Shown here: one piece after another, positions 1-9,952 of the stretch
How the letters are laid out: each line of letters starts with the position of its first letter
Numbering within the stretch: the first letter of the stretch is position 1
Source: Amaurobius ferox
Lineage: Eukaryota > Arthropoda > Arachnida > Araneae > Amaurobiidae
Assembly (NCBI GenBank): GCA_951213105.1
Contig: OX578136.1
Location: forward strand, 156,681,178 to 156,745,177
Length of the DNA: 64,000 bases
Direction: 5' to 3'
The notes under the pieces: model-generated
Seen by the model: only the letters and a program-made list of their open reading frames with translations
Told to the model about the DNA's origin: nothing
The model's database searches: none
Program-made: the position numbers and the translations under genes

Positions 1-750
1 TAACTATTCTTATGTCTTAGTCTTTAGAGTTTTAATGAAAAATATCGTTAGAGATTCAAATGAAATGATAAATTTAATAATCACGAAGTTAGTAAAGCGT
101 TTTCGAAAAACAGGACATGTTGCAGGACCTGTTGCTTGTTGGACCTGCAAAACAATAATAACAGGCCTTCCACTTTAATCCAAGATAAATTGTGTTGAAT
201 TGTTAGGAGTTTTATAGCATGTATATTTCTTTTGATACCCTGCTCTCATATGAATGGCCAGTGAACTGTTGTACTAAAATTAAAAGAAAAATCATTTCGG
301 AGATCGCCACGTTTTTTGAATGATAGTATTAAAGTGGTCCTAAATTCTCGTCTGACTCATTAAAAATAGCAAACGATATTTGAGATATATTTTTGAAGAT
401 TGAATGTTACTTAACTAAATTTGTTTCAATTCATCTTGTTGTCAAAGCATGATTAGCAACAACATGCAAATTGACAATTTCATATCGTTGATAAAGTTTA
501 AAAAAGTATTCTGCAATCATTACGAAAATTTCACTAGAACAAATTAGGAACAGATTGATGTAATGCAATTAACAATTGGTAACAAAAGATCCAATTGCGT
601 GCAAATTGGTGACATGCTTTTGACAATTGGGAATGGATTGACAAAAGACAGTTGACACTTGAGAATAATATAATTGGGAAAACAATAATATAATTGTCAA
701 TTGGTAACACATTTTAGTATCCATTTTTGAACAAATTATTTAGAAATTGC

Positions 751-753
<3 letters not shown>
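1..753. repeat. Duplicated segment D1, copy 1, left part
   Basis: This non-coding AT-rich stretch is clearly similar, in the same orientation, to 53776-54245 plus 55898-56130. Shared landmarks include AAAAATATCGTTAGAG, AAGCGTTTTCGAAAAACAGG and AAAGCATGATTAGC. Its right third (about 540-720) is a run of short degenerate motifs built on CAATTGGGAACAAAT and CAATTGACAAAAG. No open reading frame with recognisable content is present. The second copy lacks the element at 801-1859, so that element is a later insertion here. Confidence 0.75.

Positions 754-800
<47 letters not shown>
754..800. repeat. (TA)n microsatellite, left flank of the inverted-repeat element
   Basis: An uninterrupted alternating TA run of about 47 bp lies directly against the left end of the inverted-repeat element. 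A similar TA run follows on the other side at 1957-2003. The sister copy of the surrounding segment (about 56120-56160) has no long TA run, so the runs came with, or expanded after, the insertion. Confidence 0.9.
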
Positions 801-803
<3 letters not shown>

Positions 804-908
804 TCATATGAAAAAGAGGGGAAATGACCAAATGCAAGGCATAAAATGGTAGAGGGGGAAGGCGACCCCTCTTTCCCGTTTAAAAGACTGCTTTTATGCC
901 CGGGCAAC
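801..908 (+). repeat. Left inverted repeat, 108 bp
   Basis: Read forward, this matches the reverse complement of 1752-1859 except for two single-base differences (AAGG versus ATGG, and TTTCCC versus TTTTCC). Near-identity implies recent duplication or a recent insertion. Confidence 0.92.
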
Positions 909-1141
909 ACTCACGGTACCAATGCCATGCAGAAGCCATACTTCCGTAAATGTGTCAAATCAAAAACACTCGAAAAAGTGCAAAGAAAACAAATAGGAAT
1001 ATACCAGGATCGCAAGGGAAAGAATGGAAATGCAGCAAATGCCCATGTCGGTTAAGATGGAGTGCATCATATATAACAGAAGTCCACGCATGCGCTATTC
1101 GTTATTTTCACTTTCATCGTTCTATACCTCTGTCATATCCT

Positions 1142-1801
1142 TTAAGTAAGCATTTTCTCCCTTTTTGTATTAAATAGGGAATTATAATAACACGTCAGGA
1201 AGCCAATTGGATAATTCCGTTTTATTGACTCCTTCATAATTTTCCTGTTTTGCATGATGCAATCAGACTTGAAAGTATTAATCCCTTGATTTCTTTTAAG
1301 GTGACCAATGACGACATTTCTGAAAATGTTTTTGGTCAAATTAGACCTCCAATCAATAATGTGATTGATTTCCATATTGAAATTGTTTCTCTTGTCATAT
1401 AAGACGGTATATGTACCATATCTACTGTCATGTTTTAGAGAGATGTCTAGAAAATCAACACTATCTTCCTCCTTACTTATATTCTCGATCAATTCCAGTT
1501 CTTTTGGATACAAAGTAAAATCAAATTGGGGTGTATTCTTATATTGCCCAATAAGGACATCGTCAACATAACGAAAATATGGCATTTCATGTAATATATG
1601 AGTGCCATTTTCAAATTTATACAAGTATAGATCGGCGAGCAGGGATGAACATCCCCCTCCCATGGGAATACCCTTAACCTGTTGAAAATAGTTGGTGCCA
1701 TCAAATAAGATATTTTCAAACAACACAATGCGAATCAAGTCCTGGCATAAAGTTGCCCGGGCATAAAAGCAGTCTTTTAAACGGAAAAGAGGGGTCGCCA
1801 T
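1142..1801 (-). pseudogene. Reverse transcriptase fragment, Penelope-like or related divergent family
   Basis: The 219-residue frame covers the second half of an RT domain. Near residue 45 it has G-I-P-M-G followed by LLADLYLYKFE, which corresponds to the motif before the catalytic box. Near residue 76 it has F-R-Y-V-D-D, the catalytic motif C, so both catalytic aspartates are intact. Near residue 117, V-D-F-L-D-I-S matches the FLD motif typical of Penelope-like RTs; the rest (YDKRNNFN and onward) is thumb-like. The N-terminal fingers and motif A are missing, so this is 5'-truncated. A TAG lies in frame just upstream of the ATG at 1801. No GIY-YIG endonuclease is recognisable. The family call rests on IPMG, YVDD and FLD motifs; Penelope-like is likely but not certain. 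Confidence 0.6.
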
Positions 1802-1859
1802 CCCCCTCTACCATTTTATGCCTTGCATTTGGTCATTTCCCCTCTTTTTCATATGAATC
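1752..1859 (-). repeat. Right inverted repeat, 108 bp
   Basis: Partner of 801-908. It contains the start codon and about the first 16 codons of the minus-strand RT frame. Confidence 0.92.
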
Positions 1860-1955
1860 TTGTATGTTACTTTAGGAGAATGTGCTGCATTGCGCCAACT
1901 TCTGGAGAAAAATTGGATAACTGTGAAATAATTTTATTTTAATATGTTTACTATG

Positions 1956-1956
<1 letters not shown>

Positions 1957-2003
<47 letters not shown>
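1957..2003. repeat. (TA)n microsatellite, right flank
   Basis: A TA run of about 47 bp lies roughly 100 bp beyond the right inverted repeat. Together with 754-800 it brackets an insertion of about 1.2 kb that the sister copy near 56130 lacks. Confidence 0.9.
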
Positions 2004-2007
<4 letters not shown>

Positions 2008-2475
2008 TCGTACTCTGATTTTGATTATGATACAATCGGACCTAAACAGAATGGAATATGAATGTATGTGAAAGTTGAGTGGAGCTTCACTCCGGATATT
2101 CTTACCGAACATTCAGTCAAAATTACGCATACATCAACTTATTTTGAAAATGGAACAAAATCTGAGTAAAATTTCGGATCCCAGTCTACTTTTTACGACC
2201 CCATGTTTATAAACATTTTATATTTATTTCCTACGCTGCTGTAAAAGCGATGACGGTTTTCGCCGTACTTCTATCTTCTCAAATCAACGCCAGAGGCATT
2301 TTTTACGACTTCATGCTATTGATGTAGCGCTGTTTTATGATGCTTCCTTAACTTTAAATGAATATAAATGTACGTTTTCTTTAAGGAACTTCAGCGGAAT
2401 AAAGTTATAGAAAAATTTGCGAGATTTTAAATTAAATTTTTGATTAAAATTTATTTTCAAGATTGTGGGATATTT
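2004..2475. repeat. Duplicated segment D1, copy 1, right part
   Basis: Clearly similar to 56130-56600 in the same orientation. Shared blocks include AAAGTTGAGTG, CATTCAGTCAAAATTA, CGCCAGAGG and GATGTAGCGCTGTTTTATGATGC. A weaker, reverse-oriented relative of the block around 2270-2340 appears at 32107-32210 and 61127-61220 (CATAAAACAGCGC, GTCGTAAAA, GCGTTGATC). No gene seen. Confidence 0.7.
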
Positions 2476-4100
2476 TTTAAAACACGGGAAAAATAAAATT
2501 CACTTTTCTAGGTCAGAATATAATTTCAATATGATACAGTATAGATACAATGAAGAGCAATATTTATACAGTTTAGGTCAGGAATCCTCAATGTTTTACC
2601 GCCTGCGAGTACTCAAACTTTACATTTTTGCAGCGAGCACGCAATAATGAATATATCATTTATCCATATTAATACATGCATAAATACATCTGCGAAAAAA
2701 TACGTCCATCCCTTGTTAATTAAACATTTTTCATTATAGAGCAAATTTAAAGACACCATTAAATTAAGAATAATGTCCTCTATAAAATTTATGTGAATAA
2801 AATTTGCATAAGTCTTTATATTGAACTTAATCATGAACTTCAATAAACTTAATCATTTACTATGGTAATAAGGAAATATACGTACCGCAACATATCATCA
2901 TTGGTGTGGTTTGTTTACTTAGTACATTTAACACACACTCGTGTTATCTGGCAAATAATGTGCCGTGTAACAGTATATATGTTAACTGTGTAGCCAATAA
3001 TTTTTATGTGTTACTTTTACTGACAATGAATATTCACTGAAGAGAAGATCTGATAAACACTAATACGAAAAAATAAAACACTAATATAAAAGATAAAATA
3101 AATAAAAAAAATATTCGAAATTAAAGAAAATAACAATGAACTTGCACCTGTTAGGGTCCTGAAGTACATGTTTACAAAATGGCATGGTTATTCGTCGCTG
3201 AAATTTCCAGTTGCACACACACATCGTTCTTTATTAAGATATACTGCATATATTATATGTATGTACTGTAGGACTGTCGTTGAATACCATGCTTTTGGTT
3301 CTGTGTCAATGTGATGTATTCTATTGTAGCAATTTAAGGTTAAATAAAAACACTGCATTTACTTTCTCTCATAACAATTTGTATGACTAAATAACAGAAT
3401 ATTTTCCTGTGAAATTTTAAGTCCATCCATGTAGAACTTTATGAAATATATACAAAAGTGCCTTGTACGTTACATTTGCATACGACCTAACGCAAAAGTT
3501 TCGGCAATCCTACCTCCTAAAAGAAATAAAACACCTTGAAAGTGCTGACAATTATGTTCAACTATAGATAATAAACATTATATCGAAAGCATCTACAATG
3601 ATTTAATAGTGAAATAGCCCAGACATGTAACAAAAGTGCATACATAGCCACGCCCACATTGTACACTTCCATTTTTAGAATTCAAAGTTATGTTGGTGCA
3701 TAGAGATATTGTTTACTTCCAACAAATGTGGAACATGCGGTAACTTTTTAAACAGATGGTCTCATTCCAAACACTATTTTCGAAGGTACAAATGACCATT
3801 GTGGAATACTGAAATTAAAAAAAACCTTTCGGAGTGGATTCCATGATTTCACTAATTCTGTCATTTCAAGTCTAAATTTTATCTTATCTTATCTACGACC
3901 TGTCGGGATATACTATATATTTTTTTCAGAGTCAGCCCTCTGTACAGCTTTTAACTAACTCCAAAACGATAACATTATTCTATATCCCTACAGAGCATAA
4001 GAATGCCACAAATTAGAAGCGAAAACTTTTGTGTTTTGTCCATATACACCAATAAAGTTTTAAAATAATATTTTATATAAAAAATGATCTCGCTTGATTA
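2476..4100. repeat. Dispersed repeat family D2, copy I
   Basis: Non-coding. 2490-2645 resembles 12525-12667, 2690-3060 resembles 14010-14400, and 3280-4100 resembles 15030-15850 and 25880-26710. Recognisable blocks are TACAGTTTAG.TCAGGA, CTTGTTA.TTAA, GTGCATAGAGATATTGTTTACTT and CCATTTCAAGTCTAAATTT. The repeat breaks near 4100 where the jockey LINE begins, and the expected continuation (AAGCTGCAGT.AATAAACTGCAG) resumes near 9670. The LINE and the short stretch after it therefore split one repeat unit. Confidence 0.65.
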
Positions 4101-4130
4101 TGTATAAGACTCCAGCGCAGAGAAGGACTG

Positions 4131-5800
4131 GTGCTGGACTTACTACGGATGGCTGAGGTATGTAACGTAGGGATCTATAATTATTTCCCTCCTGCATCCC
4201 CCCCTGCTGAACCTGAGACTCCTAAAGTCTCCAATGTTAACTTAAACGATAAAAATAATAGTAATGCTAATTGTAATGATAATGTAAATAATGACTCGTT
4301 GAACGTGGAATCGGCAACTAATGAAGTAGTAGAAAAAGTTAGCAAACTTAAACTAGTAAATAGGGATTTGACTAATATGAATTCTGAAAACTTAAACCAA
4401 ATTAGCAAAAAACGGAGACAAAATGAAGAAGATGATAGTCAATCTGATGATGATGACGGTCAATGGACCGAAGTTAGATCTAAAGGAAAAAATAATAGAA
4501 ACAGAGTAACTGTTCAAGCTTATAGAGAAGCAATTGCAATCAAAAATAAATTTGAAGCTTTTTCTAAGAACCAGCCGGAAGGAAATGGCTCTGGAATGGA
4601 CGTTCCCTCGGACACTGCTCCGAAGCCCCCCCCCCCCCCCCCGCAACGCCTCCGCTCCTTATCAGCGCTACTCAGCCAGATTGGCCATCTATGCTGTTTT
4701 CACTTAAGCAAATTGCTAAGAACATTTCCCCTAAATTAGAGGGTAGATTCTTTAAAATGTACGCTGATAACGGAGATGAGTTTCGTAAATGTACCGACTT
4801 CCTTAAGAAGTCGGGCGTGCAATTTAAAACATTCTCCCTTAAGGAGGATAGACCCCTAAGAATAGTGGTTAGAGGACTCCCTGTTGCTACCGACATTGAA
4901 GTCTTGTCGTCTGTTATGGACGCAATGGGATTCAAGGTCCTTAGCAACACCAGACTTACCCGGAGAGGAAGTAGACAACCTCTCCCGCTTTACTACCTGC
5001 AGTTAGTGCCCGGGACTAACCCGGAGGACGTTTACGCAATAAATAGCATACTGGGGACAGAAGTGATCGTGGAGCCCTACACAGGCAGGAAAGGCTATGC
5101 CTCCCAGTGCCATTCGTGCTCGGGGTTTTTTCACTCTAGCATGCATTGTTCACTGCCGCTGAGATGCGTGCGCTGTGCAGGGCCCCATACCGCCAAAAAC
5201 TGTAAGGCCGAATTTGTACTTTGCTGCAATTGTGGAGGCCAACACACAGCTAACTGGCGCGGTTGCCCGAGAAATCCGGGCAATTCGTCTGTCACCAGTA
5301 GACGCAGGGACCCCCATCAAAGTAACTTTAACAAAACTGGATTCCCCCCAGTATACAGAACTGGGACCCAAGGACGTTCATTCCAGAGAGTCAACACTCA
5401 GCAAGGATTTTCTTTCGCTTCAGTGGCATCTGGACATACCCAGGACACCCGTAGTACCCCTGAAATTGTTAAATACAGAAATTCTAATAATAAGGCAGAC
5501 TCTGCCAGCCATGACTTTGATTTTTCGGCTAACTTCAAAAAGGATTACATGGCAGCCAATCCTAAATCGAGCCAAACCATGGCCACACCCCCCGAACCTA
5601 GTAAGACTTCGCCTCCTCAAGAGGAGAAGCAAATTGACTATGCCTCATTTCTATCGTCTCTCATGACGATGAGGCATACTCATAACAGGGATTTAATTAT
5701 GCAGGCCTTTAGCCAAGCGCTACCTGAACTTAGAAAGTGTACCACGGAGATAGATATGATATTTCATATCTATCGGCGTTACGACGCTCTCTTAGGGTAA
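4131..5800 (+). pseudogene. Jockey ORF1 (Gag-like RNA-binding protein), one frameshift
   Basis: ORF1 would bind the element RNA and help form the ribonucleoprotein. The first part (4131-4739) is Asn- and acid-rich with the segment WTEVRSKGK, followed by a proline run. The reading frame breaks in a 17-base poly-C tract (4626-4642). The other frame continues through 4643-5800 without a stop and shows the Gag core (RPLRIVVRGLPV) and three tandem CCHC zinc knuckles at about 5107-5270: C-H-S-C..H..C, C-V-R-C..H..C, and C-C-N-C..H..C. The stop TAA is at 5798-5800, followed by another run of C. Start ATG 4131 was taken as the first in frame; an internal ATG at 4146 is also possible. Confidence 0.85.
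4626..4642 (+). repeat. Poly-C tract that breaks ORF1
   Basis: Seventeen consecutive C residues sit inside ORF1, where the open frame switches. Homopolymer slippage, in vivo or as a sequencing error, is the simplest cause. A second run of about 13 C lies immediately after the ORF1 stop at 5803-5815. Confidence 0.9.
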
Positions 5801-7180
5801 CCCCCCCCCCCCCGTTTTTTGTTCTGGCTTCTCATTTTCGGCCCACTTCTCATATTTTGCAATCTCTCAAAATCGGCTTCTGGAACGCCAATGGAGTGCG
5901 TTCCAAGCTAGACGAGATGCGTGATTATGTGGTAAACAACAACTTTGATATTTTTATGGTTAATGAAACACATCTTGTTTCGCCTGCTGCACCTGGTATC
6001 TGCAATTATACAGCATACTTCTACCATCGTCCCTGCTTCGAATTTTTCTATCCGCTCAGGCGGCACTGCACTTTACATCAAGAACAATATTCCTCACCAC
6101 CGTACGGGCGCCCCGGCACTCACGAAGCTCGAAGCCGTGCTCGTTACGGTCACTATTCCAAATTTGGTCCCGATTACACTTGCTTCAGTGTATATCCCTC
6201 CAGTAATGGCTAAACGCACCCTTGAAAAGGACTTTGAAGCACTTATTAGGCATAGCAGTAACATGATCATAGCTGGTGACCTAAATTCTCGCCATTGCTC
6301 CTGGGACACAGCTTCGAACAGCAATGGCGTTGTTCTAAAACGATTGGCTCAGTGCGCCAATGTCAGGATCATAGCTCCTCCAACCCCCACACATTTTACT
6401 ACAGGAAGTTCCCCCACTACAATTGATTTGGCTATTTTTCGGAACATTCCGTATGATTACGAGATCAGAACAGATGTAAATCTAACCTCTGATCACCTTC
6501 CTGTAGTATTGGACCTTCTCTTTGATTCTTTATCTTTAGACCACCCGGAGGAGCTACATACAAACTGGGATGATTTTAGATACATCCTTCAAAATTTTAA
6601 AGCGCCCTTCCCCTCAAAATTACCAGCACCGATGACATAGAACAGCGTGTCATCGATATGAATCATGTACTGCTCGGGGCAATTGCTGCAGCCTCGAAAC
6701 CCAAAAAAGCCCTCTCTAATTATCACATTTTACCTGATGATATTAGAGACAAAATTAAGCAGCGCAACAGGTTACGAAAGCTTTGGCAACGCACTAGATT
6801 TCCTTTTTACGGCGTATGCTTTCGTAAACTCCATGGTGAAATCAAGGTTATGATTAAAACACACACCCAGCAACGCTGGAAAACACACCTTGAGGGACTT
6901 ACACCTACAAATCACAGTCTCTGGCGAACAGCTAAAAACATGAGAACCATTAAAACTACAATTCCGCCCATTAACGGCCCTAATGGACTCGCCCAGACTG
7001 CGGAGGAAAAAGCTAATTTGCTAGCAGATAGCTTGGAACTCCAATTCACACCCAACATCGACCACAGATTCAGCCACACATACACTACCACTGAACAAGA
7101 TTTACAACAGACCAATCACAACGCACTTCAAGCACATACACCAAATGACTTAGAGAGAATCTCTCTGGCTGAAATTTTAC

Positions 7181-7194
7181 ACATCGTTGATGGA
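7181..7194 (+). repeat. Target-site duplication of SINE copy 1, left
   Basis: ACATCGTTGATGGA is repeated exactly at 7485-7498, on the other side of the SINE. Confidence 0.93.
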
Positions 7195-7484
7195 GGGCGC
7201 GGTAGCCCATTGGTTAGCGCGCTGGAGTTGCACTCGGTAGGCCCGGGTTCGATTCCAGTCACTGCCAAAACTGCCGCCGTGTTCACGCGGAGTACGATCA
7301 CGTTAAACATGTGGGTCCGTAAGTCCTTCCGAGAGGTTGGTGGTAGGGGAAGGAGGGTACGGTCCCTGTGGATGCCTTCCCCACTGGGTTCCGGTCTAAA
7401 TTGGGTGGCACTTCCCGGCTGTCCAAACAGTTACCTTACACCTTTCTGGTAGGTCGGACGGTCTGGGTCTCAACAACAACAACA
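7195..7484 (+). mobile_element. tRNA-headed SINE copy 1, inserted in jockey ORF2
   Basis: A 290-bp SINE. The head has an A-box-like TAGCCCATTGGTTAGCGCG and a perfect B box GGTTCGATTCC at about 7247-7257, so RNA polymerase III transcription is expected. The body contains ACGCGGAGTACGATCACGTT, GGTGGTAGGGGAAGGAGGG and TGGGTTCCGGTCTAAATTGG. The 3' end is GGTCGGACGGTCTGGGTCTC followed by CAA repeats. It is flanked by an exact 14-bp duplication. Other copies are at 22660-22958 and 48413-48690 (minus), with tail-only scraps at 39461-39490 and 58103-58163. Confidence 0.93.
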
Positions 7485-9300
7485 ACATCGTTGATGGATT
7501 GAAAGCAAAAAAAGCTCCTGGATTGGATCGAATCAGTAATCGCATCCTCAAGAATCTGCCTGATTTGTATTACTGCTGGATTACTATGCTACTGAATCAT
7601 ATGTTGAACTTTCGCTTTTTTCCCCAAAGTTGGAAAACCGCTGTCGTCCTCCCTTTTCCAAAACCGAACCAAAATCTCTCGCAAGCCGAGAATTACAGAC
7701 CAATAAGCCTACTGTCAAGTTTTTCGAAAATCTATGAATTGGTGTTACTTAGACGTCTGGATAGTTTCTGCCGTTCGAAAAGCATTTTGATTCCAGACCA
7801 GCACGGCTTTCGAACCGAGCATTCAACGCAGTCCCAACTTATGCGTGTTGTCGAAACTATCCATCAAAACGCTAACAACAGACAGTATACTTCCATAGTA
7901 TTTTTCGACGTGGCAAAGGCGTTTGATAAAACTTATCTGCCTGGGCTTATTTCCAAGCTGGTGCGACTTGGCATTTCGACGCAACTTTTGGCCATCATCA
8001 ACTCGTACCTCACTAATAGATTTTTCCAAGTACGAGTTGATAAAACTATCTCTACTGTTCGACCAATCAGGGCAGGGGTCCCTCAAGGAGGCAACCTCAG
8101 CCCATTGCTGTATAATATCTTCATCAACGATATACCACACATACCTCAAGTTAAGCTGGCCATCTTTGCTGATGACACAGCGCTTATTGCACGTAGCTGT
8201 TCACCACACAACGCGATCAACACACTCCAAAGTTACATTAAGAATAGCCTTGAGCACTGGCTCACCACCTGGAGAATTAAAATTAATGCTTCGAAAAGTG
8301 CAGTGTGTATATTTAAGCCTAACTACCGAGAAGACAACAGAAACTACGTACTCAAGATCTTCGATGAAGTCATCCCGCTCTCTCACTACGTCAAGTATCT
8401 GGGAGTTACGCTGGATGCTCATATGACCTTCCTCGAGCACATCAAAACAAAACTGGAGAAATCTAATACTGTGTACAGAGCACTATCCCCTCTTCTCGGT
8501 AGGAAATCCCACCTCTCTCTTGAGAATAAGTTGATTGTTTACAAACAGATCATAGCACCTGGCTTTTTGTATGCCTGCCAAATTTGGGGGTCGGCAGCAA
8601 AAAGTCATATTGAGAAATTGCAAGTATTCCAAAACAAAGTCTTGCGTTGCATTGTTAATGCGCCTAGATATGTCCAGAACGAAGTTATACACCATGACCT
8701 TAAAATCTCTGGCGTTTCAGAGTGCATTGGGCTTCACACTCAAAATTTCTACAAGAAAAACTCCAGTAGACCTTGTTTGAGAGACGTCGATCAGACCTAC
8801 AATCCGATCGTCCCTTCCTATCTTAGGAAGAGAAGGCCCCGACACCTTCTATTTGGCTCTAACGAGACCAAATGGAAAAAGCGTCGGTACCTCGTCCCGC
8901 AAACAGGAGTTTCCTAGTTTTCCACCACCGCTGACCGAAGATAGATGGCGCCACTCCGATTCAAGGACTTAGCGTTTTCTTGACTCTTCCCTCAGGGCCC
9001 AGCCACAGGCCACTAGTACGGCTAGCATTTGCCAAACGCGAAGAGTGTGCACGATTCCTTCATTCCACGTTCACATTCTAATAGTAATATCACTTGATAA
9101 CTTAAAATATATTTGTATACCTTGCAGATCCTGTAATTATTTTTGCAACTAAAATTGTACTTTTTTGTCGTTGGGAAGGCGAATTGTGCTTTCATTTCGG
9201 TCTTTCACGGAGAAACTTCAGCTTGAATATTATAATTATAACCTTACCAAAACTTTAATAAATGTAAATTTGTATATTATGGTAATTATAACCTTAATAG

Positions 9301-9640
9301 TAAATTATTTTATATTATTTCATATTCTATATCACCATTGAAAACTTTTTATACACTATGGTGTACTGGCTCCCGCTCAATCTGATTGGGCCTTGCCTTA
9401 GCCCCACCCCCTTCCCTTTACTACCCTATTACTTACCAGATCAGCCATCCAAGACCATCATTCGACTTCATTCACTGCTGTAGCAAGTTACTCCAACAAC
9501 AGCACCCTCCAAGTAGCAGAGTGCCTTACAGTCGACTTCAATCATCGCATAAACTAACAAACTGAATAATTGCTATAGTAGATGATGTGGGGTTACGCAT
9601 CAGGTGATGCAGGCACCCCGAAATCATTCGTCTTGGCTTG
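9301..9640. other. Unclassified, GC-richer stretch after the LINE
   Basis: The part from 9361 to 9640 is richer in C and differs in texture from its surroundings (CCACCCCCTTCCC, then CCAACAACAGCACC). I found no reading frame, no tRNA-like boxes and no second copy in this window. It may be LINE 3' sequence or a separate insertion, because repeat family D2 resumes only near 9650. Confidence 0.4.
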
Positions 9641-9952
9641 GCTAAGATTCCAGCTAGAATTAAATTTAAAAAGCTGCAGTTAATAAACTGCAGTTAATTG
9701 AACAGGTAAAACAATTATCCGCAAGTCATTCTTTCCAATTCGCCCTATACTGAATAATTATTAAAGAACATGTTGCGTGATGTTTAAATCTATTGTGTAT
9801 GGTTACTTAAAAATTTGCAAATAATTTAGAGCAAGTAAGTGCTATTTTGCAAATTATCGTTAAATATTATGTACTAGAATTAAATTCTTGGTGATGACCT
9901 GGTACTAAGTAGGCGTCCACTACGTATAAATTATTAAATATGCACCCGTGAC

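Larger units (their letters stand above)
801..1859 (-). mobile_element. Inverted-repeat element carrying a reverse transcriptase fragment
   Basis: The element is bounded by inverted repeats at 801-908 and 1752-1859, 108 bp each with two mismatches by eye. Both start GATTCATATGAAAAAGAGG when read inward. Between them, on the minus strand, lies a 219-codon RT reading frame (1142-1801). The RT frame begins inside the right inverted repeat, so the left repeat contains an inverted duplicate of its first codons. The interior left of the RT (909-1141) has a plus-strand frame with a W-K-C-S-K-C motif. That is faintly like the cysteine-rich tail of piggyBac transposases, but I do not rely on it. Inverted partial duplication is known in Penelope-like elements; ordinary LINE insertion would not give such arms. 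Confidence 0.65.
5737..8917 (+). pseudogene. Jockey ORF2 polyprotein: endonuclease plus reverse transcriptase, broken
   Basis: The protein would nick the target and copy the element RNA. The endonuclease starts near 5868 with LKIGFWNANGVRSKLDE and carries N-E-T-H near 5963. After a frameshift near 6035 come S-V-Y-I-P-P, A-G-D-L-N-S-R-H and T-S-D-H-L-P, the usual catalytic landmarks of the AP-endonuclease-like domain. A second shift near 6620 returns to the first frame. A SINE interrupts the linker at 7195. The RT (7499-8917) has KAPGLD, NYRPISLLS, F-F-D-V-A-K-A-F-D, GVPQGGNLSPLLYN and F-A-D-D, so the catalytic aspartates are intact. The C-terminal part ends at TAG 8917. It overlaps the end of ORF1 in another frame. 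Without the two shifts and the SINE the reading frame is continuous. Confidence 0.9.
4100..9300 (+). mobile_element. Jockey-clade non-LTR retrotransposon, decayed, near full length
   Basis: A plus-strand LINE with a Gag-like ORF1 and an ORF2 coding for endonuclease plus RT. The 5' end lies near 4100, where repeat family D2 is interrupted. The 3' end is uncertain; an AATAAA at 9257-9262 marks a plausible polyadenylation signal about 340 bp after the RT stop. I could not find a clear target-site duplication. Frameshifts in a poly-C tract, near 6035 and near 6620, plus a SINE inside ORF2 make it inactive. Spider genomes often carry elements of this layout, annotated as X-element or jockey. Confidence 0.85.

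Noticed and set aside
5150..5666. Frames antisense to, or in other frames of, jockey ORF1
   Set aside because: They are shadows of the zinc-knuckle coding sequence.
7195..7260. Possible tRNA gene with A and B boxes
   Set aside because: The boxes belong to a SINE head. No cloverleaf with an acceptor stem follows, and the sequence continues into the SINE body.
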